In this document: positions 1 through 5,885 of the stretch, in pieces | How positions within the stretch are numbered: position 1 is the first letter of the stretch | How the letters are laid out: the number at the start of each line of letters is the position of its first letter | Assembly: GCA_025351545.1 (NCBI GenBank) | Contig: JANXVQ010000093.1 | Coordinates: 1-5,885, forward strand | Direction: 5' to 3' | From: Spirosoma sp. | Lineage (GTDB): Bacteria > Bacteroidota > Bacteroidia > Cytophagales > Spirosomataceae | DNA: 5,885 nt | Program-made: the position numbers and the translations under genes | The notes under the pieces: model-generated | Told to the model about the DNA's origin: nothing | What the model saw: only the letters and a program-made list of their open reading frames with translations | The model's database searches: none

Positions 1-1
1 A

Positions 2-445
2 TACATCAAAAAGTTTGCCCGTCCCCATTCCCTGCACAACAATACCGGCACCAACTGGCATGTTTATCGCTATTCGGAAGTGCTCTTGTTTTTGGCTGAA
101 GCATTGAATGAGCAGGGGAAAACTGGAGACGCGGCTACTTACATAAATCAGGTGCGGACTCGTGCGGGCCTGGCCGCTACAACAGCATCAGCGCAGGCCG
201 ATATGCGCGAGGCTATTTTTAAGGAAAGACGGGTTGAACTGGCCTTCGAAAACAAACGCTGGTTCGATTTAGTGAGAACGGGTCGCGTTAAAGAGATCAT
301 TACCGCTTATGGAGCCCGGGTGAAAGCTAATCCATCGAATTATTATTTCCCCAAAGGAGCTGTTCCCCCACCGAATGCTTTCACCGTTTTAGATGATTAC
401 TACGGTCTGCCAGCGGTTGAGTCGGCTTTGACACCATATTTCTGA
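2..445 (+). CDS. SusD/RagB family outer-membrane glycan-binding lipoprotein, C-terminal part (5' truncated)
   Basis: The reading frame is open from base 2 to the TGA at 443-445, giving 147 visible residues. The true start lies left of the window, and the GTG at 80 is internal. SusD proteins are surface lipoproteins that bind glycans and act as the lid on a SusC TonB-dependent transporter. The visible part fits the C-terminal SusD domain: a helix with the pattern YRYSEVLLFLAEALNE (about residues 22-37), an INQVRTRAGL segment, the hallmark IFKERRVELAFENKRWFDLVRTGR, and a final LPAVESALTPY, which takes the place of the usual 'LfPIPqrEidaNP' ending. The tail ends in PYF rather than the common QNPGY, but it aligns at the expected distance and I see no frameshift. 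Full SusD proteins are about 450-600 residues, so roughly three quarters is missing. A susC gene is expected just upstream. Family assignment is confident; the ligand is unknown. Confidence 0.93.
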   Translation, partial: YIKKFARPHSLHNNTGTNWHVYRYSEVLLFLAEALNEQGKTGDAATYINQVRTRAGLAATTASAQADMREAIFKERRVELAFENKRWFDLVRTGRVKEIITAYGARVKANPSNYYFPKGAVPPPNAFTVLDDYYGLPAVESALTPYF

Positions 446-453
446 TTTTACCT

Positions 454-485
454 TAAGTCGGCTTTCGACACACAGCCGATTTATT
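454..485 (+). terminator. Weak terminator-like hairpin after susD
   Basis: A 10-bp stem (454-463 with 474-483, one G-T pair, core GTCGGCT/AGCCGAT) encloses a 10-nt loop and begins 9 bases after the susD stop codon. The T-rich stretch at 480-485 is short, partly inside the stem, and interrupted by an A. It may be a leaky terminator or an mRNA 3'-end stabiliser. A better terminator lies about 90 bases downstream. Confidence 0.45.
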
Positions 486-514
486 GAACGAATATATTGC
501 TCTAACCGCAATTT

Positions 515-533
515 TCTCTTCCATAAGAAGAGA
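515..533 (+). other. Small perfect hairpin in the susD downstream region
   Basis: TCTCTTC (515-521) and GAAGAGA (527-533) form a 7-bp perfect stem around the 5-nt loop CATAA. No T-run follows directly, so it is not a terminator by itself. It lies between the two terminator-like structures in the untranslated tail of the susD transcript. Its role is unknown, and a stem this short could occur by chance. Confidence 0.3.
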
Positions 534-573
534 TGAATTTTGTGACTTTTTTGTGAAATCAAGGTTGGTTATC

Positions 574-610
574 TAGAAGCAGAATCGTCTCGGCTCTGCT
601 TCTATTTTTT
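574..610 (+). terminator. Strong Rho-independent terminator
   Basis: TAGAAGCAGA (574-583) pairs perfectly over 10 bp with TCTGCTTCTA (595-604), with an 11-nt loop, and six T residues follow at once (605-610). This is the classic intrinsic terminator layout for + strand transcription. It should end the upstream susC/susD transcript and insulate the gene that starts at 742, implying a separate promoter between about 611 and 741. No convincing Bacteroidota-type promoter pair (TTTG with TAnnTTTG at 19-21 bp spacing) was found there. Confidence 0.85.
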
Positions 611-614
611 CACC

Positions 615-630
615 TATCTATTCATAGATA
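615..630. promoter_or_regulatory. Candidate operator: 16-bp palindrome
   Basis: TATCTAT (615-621) and ATAGATA (624-630) are perfect inverted 7-mers separated by TC. The site lies just after the terminator and about 110 bp before the next gene, where a regulator of the downstream cluster could bind. It is AT-rich and single-copy in the window, and no regulator gene is visible. The operator role is an inference. Confidence 0.3.
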
Positions 631-741
631 AAAAGTCGGTATATCGCCACTATTTCCTGCTTTGTATGGGCAGGTTACAGCGCGTTTTTAAGTTGATAGC
701 CCGACAAGGCATTGATACTAACTAACTTACTCAATAGTACT

Positions 742-3447
742 ATGTTTTTTACGTACAAACCAGCCAAATTACTCCTGACTGTTGCTGCGTTCGCTCTCAT
801 TGGAACGTCCTGGATTAGTATGCAGGGAGCAGACTCAGTGATTACCAAAGGCGATAATCCAAAACTTGATAAGCTAAAGCTTCAACCCGGCTTTAAGGCT
901 GAGCATCTATATAGCCCCTCCGACAATAAGCAAGGTTCGTGGGTGGCCATGGCATTTGACGATAAAGGCCGAATGATCACGTCGGATCAATATGGTTTTT
1001 TATACCGGCTCGAACTGCCGCCGATTGGTTCCGGCGCTCAACCTAAAATAGAAAAATTAGCGATTGGCGTTGTTGCACCGGGTGACACAACTGTTGGTAT
1101 GGGCTATGCACAGGGCTTATTGTATGCCTTTAACAGCTTGTATGTGATGGTGAACAACTGGGAAAACAAAAACTTCAGCAAAGGCAGTGGTCTCTACCGC
1201 TTGCAAGACACCAATGGCGACGACCAGTTCGATAAAATAACCTTACTAAAAGCACTGAAAGGGGAACCGGGCGAACATGGCCCCCACAGTATAAAACTCT
1301 CACCCGATAAGAAATCGTTATACATCATTGCCGGAAATCATACCGACGTGCCGGAAATGGATGCCTATCGCCTGCCTTCTAACTGGAAAGAAGATAACCT
1401 GTTCCCGCAAATAAAAGACCCACGCGGCCATGCTAACAATCGAATGGCCCCCGGCGGATGGGTGGCCAATGTTGATCCGGAAGGAAAGCGATGGGAGCTG
1501 ATGGGTGCTGGTTTTAGAAATGCATTTGATATTGCCTTCAATGAAGCAGGTGATATGTTTACTTATGATTCTGACATGGAGTGGGATTTCGGCTTGCCCT
1601 GGTATCGGCCAACCCGCATTTGTCATGTTACCAGCGGAGCAGAATTTGGCTGGCGTACGGGTAATGGCAAGTGGTTGCCAGCAAGTCCAGACAATTTGCC
1701 ACCCGTTTTGAACATTGGTCAGGGATCACCAACGAACCTTGTTTATGGAAGTACCGCCCGATTCCCCGAGCGTTATCGTCAGTCGCTATTTGCCTTCGAC
1801 TGGAGTTTCGGGATCATTTACTCGCTCCATCTGAAGCCTAAAGGGTCAACTTACGAAGCGGAGCGGGAAGAATTTATTTCGGGGTCACCGCTGCCACTAA
1901 CCGATGGTATGTTCGGCCCTGATGGCGCCCTTTATTTCTTAACTGGCGGTCGCCGACTGGAGTCGGATTTGTATCGGGTTACGTACACTGGCACCGAATC
2001 GGTGACGCCTGTTGCCAAGGCCCCCGTTATCACAAAAGAACATCAACTCAGAACGCAGCTGGAGCAATATCATCAGGGCGCTAATCCTGCCGCTATTGCC
2101 GCTGCCTGGCCTAACCTGAACAATCCCGACCGCTTTGTCCGGTATGCTGCCCGAATTGCGGTTGAGCACCAACCTGTAGCTCAATGGCAGGATCGTGTAT
2201 TTACTGAAACCGATCCGCAACGCCTGACACAATCGGCTATTGCGCTTGCCCGGCAGGGTGATGCCACTCAGAAAAGTAAGTTGCTGAACTCACTGCTGAC
2301 CATAAAATACGATCAGTTGCCAGAGTCGCAGCAATTTGATCTATGTCGTGCGTTCGAACTGGTTTTCCTGCGAATGGGTATGCCTGAAGGCGCTGATAGA
2401 GAAAAAACGATTGCTTACCTGAACCCGCACTATCCAGCCAAAACGGCCTTGATGAATCGGGGACTTAGTAAAGTTTTGATTGCTCTGGAAGCACCGGGTG
2501 TGGTTAACAAAACACTGGCCCTAATGGACATAAAAGACGAAGCTGGTAGCAAAGACCTTGGCCTCGAAACGTCCACGGCCTCATCTGACCTTATTCTTCG
2601 CAATCCGCAATATGGTTTGGACATCGCCAGTATGTTGGCGAAAGTCCCACCCCTGCAACAGACTTTTTATGCGGTTATGTTAAGTCGGGAGGATACTGGC
2701 TGGACACCGGAACTTCGGAACAAATATTTCACATGGTTTGCCAGTGCGTTCAAATTTCAAGGCGGACGAAGCTATGTTGGTTTCATTGATAGAGCCCGTA
2801 AACTAGCGCTGGCACACGTACCAAAAGATCAGTTTGAGAAATACAACAAACTATCCGGAGCCGATTTGCTGACCGCATCTGGTAACGATTTTGTTAGTAA
2901 CTACTCCCCAAAAGGACCCGGTCGTCGTTGGGAACTCAATAAGGCAGTCGCTGTTGTCGATAGCGGATTAGGAAGCCGGGACTTTGCTACAGGCCAGAAA
3001 ATTTATTCGGCTATTCTGTGTAGCCGCTGCCATTCCATGGGTGGGCAAGGGGGAGATATTGGCCCCGATCTAACACAACTCGGTACTCGTTTCTCTAATA
3101 AAGATATATTAGAGGCCATTATCAATCCAGACAAAGCTATTTCGGATCAGTACGTATCTAGCATTTTTACATTAAAAAATGGTCAGTCTGTACTGGGTCG
3201 TTTGGTCAATGAGGACAAGAGTGGCTATTCAATTTCGCAAAATCCATTTGCCGCAGACGATCTTCGCAAAATCTCAAAGAAGGATGTTGTCTCGAAGAAA
3301 AACTCGACCGTTTCAATTATGCTTCCGGGCCTGATTAATAGCTTGAATCCTGCTGAACTTAAAGATCTGATTGCTTATTTGAAAGCTGGTGGAAATCAGA
3401 ATAATGATGTGTATAAAGCCACTGATGCTACATCGAAAGGAAAATAA
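742..3447 (+). CDS. Exported PVC-type dehydrogenase / mono-haem cytochrome c fusion protein
   Basis: This 901-residue periplasmic protein probably oxidises a sugar or related alcohol and passes electrons to its own haem. ATG 742 gives a normal signal peptide (basic MFFTYKPAK, a hydrophobic stretch, likely cleavage near MQGA). The frame also opens at TTG 712, which would add an unusual leader. Residues about 35-413 form a beta-propeller like soluble PQQ glucose dehydrogenase, with EHGPH (His179, His182) and GFRN (Arg259-Asn260) resembling the catalytic His and the Arg-Asn pair of that family. A YDSDMEWD motif (275-282) follows. Residues about 430-740 are helical and HEAT-like. Residues about 745-885 are a cytochrome c domain of the TIGR02603 type with a single CSRCH haem site (760-764), GPDLTQLG, and Met860 in MLPG as likely axial ligand. 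The next gene starts 28 bp downstream, so they are probably co-transcribed. Substrate and cofactor are not shown by the sequence. Confidence 0.88.
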   Translation: MFFTYKPAKLLLTVAAFALIGTSWISMQGADSVITKGDNPKLDKLKLQPGFKAEHLYSPSDNKQGSWVAMAFDDKGRMITSDQYGFLYRLELPPIGSGAQPKIEKLAIGVVAPGDTTVGMGYAQGLLYAFNSLYVMVNNWENKNFSKGSGLYRLQDTNGDDQFDKITLLKALKGEPGEHGPHSIKLSPDKKSLYIIAGNHTDVPEMDAYRLPSNWKEDNLFPQIKDPRGHANNRMAPGGWVANVDPEGKRWELMGAGFRNAFDIAFNEAGDMFTYDSDMEWDFGLPWYRPTRICHVTSGAEFGWRTGNGKWLPASPDNLPPVLNIGQGSPTNLVYGSTARFPERYRQSLFAFDWSFGIIYSLHLKPKGSTYEAEREEFISGSPLPLTDGMFGPDGALYFLTGGRRLESDLYRVTYTGTESVTPVAKAPVITKEHQLRTQLEQYHQGANPAAIAAAWPNLNNPDRFVRYAARIAVEHQPVAQWQDRVFTETDPQRLTQSAIALARQGDATQKSKLLNSLLTIKYDQLPESQQFDLCRAFELVFLRMGMPEGADREKTIAYLNPHYPAKTALMNRGLSKVLIALEAPGVVNKTLALMDIKDEAGSKDLGLETSTASSDLILRNPQYGLDIASMLAKVPPLQQTFYAVMLSREDTGWTPELRNKYFTWFASAFKFQGGRSYVGFIDRARKLALAHVPKDQFEKYNKLSGADLLTASGNDFVSNYSPKGPGRRWELNKAVAVVDSGLGSRDFATGQKIYSAILCSRCHSMGGQGGDIGPDLTQLGTRFSNKDILEAIINPDKAISDQYVSSIFTLKNGQSVLGRLVNEDKSGYSISQNPFAADDLRKISKKDVVSKKNSTVSIMLPGLINSLNPAELKDLIAYLKAGGNQNNDVYKATDATSKGK

Positions 3448-3475
3448 GTTAAGAATTAAGAAAATATAGCGTACC

Positions 3476-4261
3476 ATGTTTGAAAAAATGAATGCCAAAA
3501 TTCAGATAGGATTTATACTGGCAGTCGCCCTGACTATCAGTATAAATCCTGCCTGCATGGCACAAAATAAGAAGGCCTCAAAAGATGGCTTTGTTCAGAT
3601 ATTTGATGGTAAAACGCTTAAAGGCTGGGATGGTGATCCAACCTATTGGCGGGTAGAAAATGGTAATCTGGTCGGTGAGATTACGCCCGCTACATTGCTG
3701 AAAACCAACTCTTTTGTTATCTGGCGTGGTGGTGAACCTGGTGACTTTGAGTTTACCGGCGAGTTCAACATCACCAGCGAGGGTAATTCAGGAATTAACT
3801 ACCGGAGCGAACAGCTAACCGATGTTCCGTTTGCATTAAAAGGCTATCAGGAAGATATCGACGGTAAAAACCGATATACAGGACAGAATTATGAAGAACG
3901 CAAGCGGACAACGCTGGCCTACCGTGGCCAGAAGACAGTCATAAAAGCACCCGCTGGCCCAATGACGCCAGAAGAGGTAAGGGCAAATGTTAAAAACAAT
4001 GCCTGGACCGGATTAACAGTGGTTGGGTCGTTGGGGAGTTCAGATTCACTAAAGACATTAATTAAATCTGAAAACTGGAATACATTTCATTTGGTCGTAA
4101 AAGGTAATCATCTGCAACACTATATCAATGATGTACTGATGAGTGATGTTACGGATGATGACGCTGTTAACAGAAAAGACAAAGGCCTAATAGGTGTACA
4201 GGTGCACGTTGGTCCACCCATGAAAGTGCAGTACCGAAACCTGATGCTGAAGCAGTTGTAA
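3476..4261 (+). CDS. Exported DUF1080 / 3-keto-disaccharide hydrolase family protein
   Basis: A 261-residue protein with a concanavalin-like beta-sandwich of the DUF1080 family (PF06439), whose studied members hydrolyse glycosidic bonds of 3-keto-sugars. A signal peptide is visible (KIQIGFILAVALTISI), with likely cleavage after CMA before QNKK, so it should be periplasmic. Family marks in order: QIFDGKTLKGW (41-51), W58, NSGINYRS (104-111), GYQEDIDG (123-130), TGQNYE (135-140), and the closing GLIGVQVH...YRNLML. Length is normal for the family. ATG 3488 is an equally good start and shortens the leader by four residues. The 28-bp gap after the dehydrogenase gene contains a tandem TTAAGAA (3449-3462) and an A-rich stretch but no clear Shine-Dalgarno sequence. 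Pairing with an upstream oxidoreductase fits an oxidise-then-cleave scheme. Family is confident; the exact reaction is inferred. Confidence 0.9.
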   Translation: MFEKMNAKIQIGFILAVALTISINPACMAQNKKASKDGFVQIFDGKTLKGWDGDPTYWRVENGNLVGEITPATLLKTNSFVIWRGGEPGDFEFTGEFNITSEGNSGINYRSEQLTDVPFALKGYQEDIDGKNRYTGQNYEERKRTTLAYRGQKTVIKAPAGPMTPEEVRANVKNNAWTGLTVVGSLGSSDSLKTLIKSENWNTFHLVVKGNHLQHYINDVLMSDVTDDDAVNRKDKGLIGVQVHVGPPMKVQYRNLMLKQL

Positions 4262-4273
4262 TGAAATTAGTGT

Positions 4274-4336
4274 TTTTTTGGGATAGGATTACAAGATTTT
4301 CTTTCAAACAGAATCCTGTAATCCTGTCCCGAAAAA
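4274..4336. repeat. Long inverted repeat (about 25-bp arms) between the DUF1080 and DUF4432 genes
   Basis: Arms 4274-4298 and 4312-4336 are inverted copies around position 4305. The central 19 positions (4280-4298 with 4312-4330) have 17 Watson-Crick pairs, one G-T pair and one mismatch, and a T-run/A-run base adds six more pairs. The right arm is a tandem of AATCCTGT (4312-4319, 4320-4327) and the left arm holds two degenerate inverted copies. The T-run lies 5' of the stem and the A-run 3', the reverse of an intrinsic terminator. It looks like a REP-type or small non-autonomous repeat, or an mRNA-stabilising hairpin within the operon. The rest of the 4262-4384 gap holds only a 4-bp hairpin (4366-4377) just before the next start. 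Confidence 0.75.
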
Positions 4337-4384
4337 CTTGTCATCTATCCCTTGGTAGGTTAAACCGGCATTGGCCGATAATAA

Positions 4385-5458
4385 TTGAAAACAGTCTTGA
4401 CTCAACAATCCTGGATAGATAAAGTATCGAATCATACCCAGATCGGCGGAATAGAGACGTCGATATTAGATAATGGCACCGGGCGAGGCACGAGGGTTGC
4501 CTGGATAAATACAGGAACGGGCCTGCGTTATAAAGTAGTCATTGATCGCGCAATGGACATTGCCGATGCCTTCTACAATCAACATAGTCTGGCCTGGCTT
4601 AGTCATACGGGCATTACGCCACCCCAGCCTTTTTCGGACAAGGGAGCTAACTGGCTACGGACATTTGGCGGAGGCTTACTGACAACTTGCGGGCTGTCGC
4701 ATGTGGGTGGCCCCGAACAGGATGCCTATGGCGAGCGAGGATTACATGGACAAATAAGCAATTGCCCGGCCGAAATCGAATCCATTATCCAGCCTGACCC
4801 AAGAGCGGGTAAACTGGAAATGAGCATCACCGGCATAATGAAGGAAACGAAAATATTTGGTCCCAGTCTGGAATTAAGACGAACAATATCCGGCACACTT
4901 GGACAGCCCTTCATTCGGATTCATGACGAAGTTATAAATCGGGGCAATATCCCAACCCCGCACATGCTGCTTTACCATTTCAATTTCGGGTGGCCTTTGG
5001 TCGATGAAGGGACCGATATTATCTGGCAGGGAAATTGGCAGGCGCGGGAAGGCGGTATCAATGCTGACATTTTTCGGGAGGGAAACAACTTTCGTAAATG
5101 CCCCGCTCCGCTGGATACGCATAGCGGCACCGGCGAAGCAGTTGCTTCTGTTGACGCACTTCCCAATAGTTCGGGCGTCTGTACGGCTGGATTGTATAAT
5201 GCTGGCCTTGGCATTGCGATGGCCTTACGGTTTCGGAAAGCGCAATTGCCCTGGTTAATCAATTGGCAGCATTGGGGGAAAGGAGAATATGTGACAGGTC
5301 TGGAACCCGCTACCAATCAGTTAATTGGACAGGCAAAAGCTCGTGAGCAGAATACGCTCATCTTTTTGGAGCCGGGCGAAACCCGAACCTACGATCTAGA
5401 TATTGAAATCTTAAACGAGAAAACAGCGATCAGCGACTTTCTGACAATACATGTGTAG
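4385..5458 (+). CDS. DUF4432 family aldose 1-epimerase-like protein
   Basis: This 357-residue protein has no signal peptide, so it is probably cytosolic. It belongs to the DUF4432 family in the galactose-mutarotase-like fold. Matches to aldose 1-epimerases include VIDRAMDIAD (52-61), GLHGQIS (119-125, like the LHGG of GalM), LLYHFNFG (195-202, His198 at the place of the catalytic His) and GLEPATN (305-311, Glu307 at the place of the catalytic Glu). A sugar mutarotase or closely related isomerising role is likely, but the substrate is unknown. The start is TTG 4385, directly preceded by an in-frame TAA (4382-4384). TTG 4397 is the next option, and the first in-frame ATG is at about codon 57, inside the conserved core and too late. 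No clear ribosome binding site is visible. The following gene begins 21 bp after the stop, suggesting co-transcription. Confidence 0.88.
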   Translation: MKTVLTQQSWIDKVSNHTQIGGIETSILDNGTGRGTRVAWINTGTGLRYKVVIDRAMDIADAFYNQHSLAWLSHTGITPPQPFSDKGANWLRTFGGGLLTTCGLSHVGGPEQDAYGERGLHGQISNCPAEIESIIQPDPRAGKLEMSITGIMKETKIFGPSLELRRTISGTLGQPFIRIHDEVINRGNIPTPHMLLYHFNFGWPLVDEGTDIIWQGNWQAREGGINADIFREGNNFRKCPAPLDTHSGTGEAVASVDALPNSSGVCTAGLYNAGLGIAMALRFRKAQLPWLINWQHWGKGEYVTGLEPATNQLIGQAKAREQNTLIFLEPGETRTYDLDIEILNEKTAISDFLTIHV

Positions 5459-5479
5459 CTGACTACTAATAAATCCCTT

Positions 5480-5885
5480 ATGGAAACAACGGAAAAACTA
5501 AGTGTAATAGAAAAAGCATTAAAGCACGGAAAGGGAGTTTTGCGGCTGACCCCAACCTGGGTTCCCCGGTCGTTTTGTGTGCCGGGCCGTCGAATTAAAC
5601 TTCACCCGGACGATTATTATGTTTTAGGTGGCGAGCGTGGCGGCATCGACGAACGCTGGTTCTCCTCAACGACACCCGCCCAAAATGGTCCGTTGACAAG
5701 CGAAAATGAAGGCTTGAGCCATGTCGTTTTCAATGATGACGGAAAGGAAGTTCAGTTTCTGCTGAAAGACGCCGTGAGCGAGCTGAAAGGCGAATTGATC
5801 GGCGACCGTTTGTGGGATGAGCATGGTGCCTGGCCGATGTACTCGAAGTTTTTTGATAACATGGGTCCGCTGCCGCACCACTTGC
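5480..5885 (+). CDS. Class I mannose-6-phosphate isomerase / cupin-like protein, N-terminal part (3' truncated)
   Basis: An ATG at 5480 opens a frame that stays open to the window end, giving 135 visible residues and no signal peptide. The segments VLRLTPTWVPRSFCVPGRR (20-38), KLHPDDYYVLG, GGIDERWFSSTT, and SKFFDNMGPLPHH just before the edge resemble proteins annotated as class I mannose-6-phosphate isomerase or cupin enzymes in Bacteroidota and Planctomycetes. This resemblance is recalled, not searched. The two histidines at the very end look like the start of a metal-binding HHxH cupin motif, whose remainder is off the window. The 21-bp gap to the DUF4432 gene indicates one transcript. A sugar isomerase acting after the mutarotase is a reasonable inference. 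No clear Shine-Dalgarno sequence precedes the start. Confidence 0.7.
   Translation, partial: METTEKLSVIEKALKHGKGVLRLTPTWVPRSFCVPGRRIKLHPDDYYVLGGERGGIDERWFSSTTPAQNGPLTSENEGLSHVVFNDDGKEVQFLLKDAVSELKGELIGDRLWDEHGAWPMYSKFFDNMGPLPHHL

Noticed and set aside
533..556. Seven-codon open frame (MNFVTFL) after a GAAGAG sequence, as a possible leader peptide
   Set aside because: It is very short, lies upstream of a strong terminator with no gene directly after it, and its purine stretch is part of a hairpin stem.
712..741. TTG start extending the dehydrogenase/cytochrome protein by 10 residues
   Set aside because: ATG 742 gives a compact, typical signal peptide. The extension (ILTNLLNST) puts polar residues before it and uses a rarer start codon.
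1318..1626. Antisense open frame of 102 codons inside the dehydrogenase gene
   Set aside because: It lies wholly opposite a well-conserved coding region and its translation has no recognisable domain. The same holds for antisense frames at 1939-2232 and 2430-2624.
3536..3565. Lipoprotein signal (NPAC) in the DUF1080 protein
   Set aside because: The residues before the Cys do not fit a lipobox (no Leu at -3, Pro at -2). Cleavage at CMA before Gln by signal peptidase I fits better, though a relaxed lipobox cannot be fully excluded.
4274..4336. Calling the long hairpin an intrinsic terminator
   Set aside because: Neither strand has a stem followed by a U-tract. The T-run precedes the stem and an A-run follows it, in both reading directions.
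4972..5316. Antisense open frame of 114 codons inside the DUF4432 gene
   Set aside because: It overlaps the conserved catalytic part of a clear sense gene and shows no family features. Overlapping frames at 4726-4914, 4874-5122 and 5004-5258 were dismissed for the same reason.
5666..5881. Antisense open frame of 71 codons near the right edge
   Set aside because: It is opposite the recognisable isomerase/cupin-like coding sequence that starts at 5480.
1..5885. CRISPR arrays, tRNA/rRNA genes, transposases or phage genes
   Set aside because: No regularly spaced repeats, no tRNA-like cloverleaf or rRNA sequence, and no transposase or integrase motif were seen in either strand.

Overview
The window looks like the chromosome of a Bacteroidota bacterium, most likely of the Cytophagales (Spirosoma type). 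The evidence is the C-terminus of a SusD-family outer-membrane glycan-binding lipoprotein, the lack of clear Shine-Dalgarno sequences before the genes, moderate GC content, and a gene set familiar from glycan-degrading Bacteroidota. Genus-level placement is an inference from protein resemblance recalled from memory, not from a search.

Layout, all genes on the + strand: (1) 2-445, the 3' end of a susD-like gene, whose susC partner would lie off the left edge. (2) 446-741, a 296-bp intergenic region with no gene. It holds a weak terminator-like hairpin (454-485), a small hairpin (515-533), a strong intrinsic terminator (574-610) and a 16-bp palindrome (615-630) that could be an operator. (3) 742-3447, a large exported protein that joins a glucose-dehydrogenase-like beta-propeller, a helical middle and a mono-haem cytochrome c domain of the Planctomycetes/Verrucomicrobia ('PVC') type. 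(4) 3476-4261, an exported DUF1080 / 3-keto-disaccharide hydrolase-family protein. (5) 4262-4384, a 123-bp gap dominated by a long, nearly perfect inverted repeat. (6) 4385-5458, a DUF4432 aldose-epimerase-like cytosolic protein starting at TTG. (7) 5480-5885, the first 135 codons of a gene resembling class I mannose-6-phosphate isomerase/cupin proteins, cut by the right edge.

Reading of the whole: the SusD gene ends an upstream polysaccharide-utilization operon. After the terminator, a second cluster begins that looks like a sugar oxidation and processing route. The first two products are exported: an electron-donating dehydrogenase/cytochrome and a putative 3-keto-glycoside hydrolase. The next two have no signal peptide and look like a sugar mutarotase and a sugar isomerase acting in the cytosol. 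The long hairpin sits exactly at the change from exported to cytosolic products. The proposed pathway is a hypothesis from domain families and gene order. Nothing in the sequence names the substrate.
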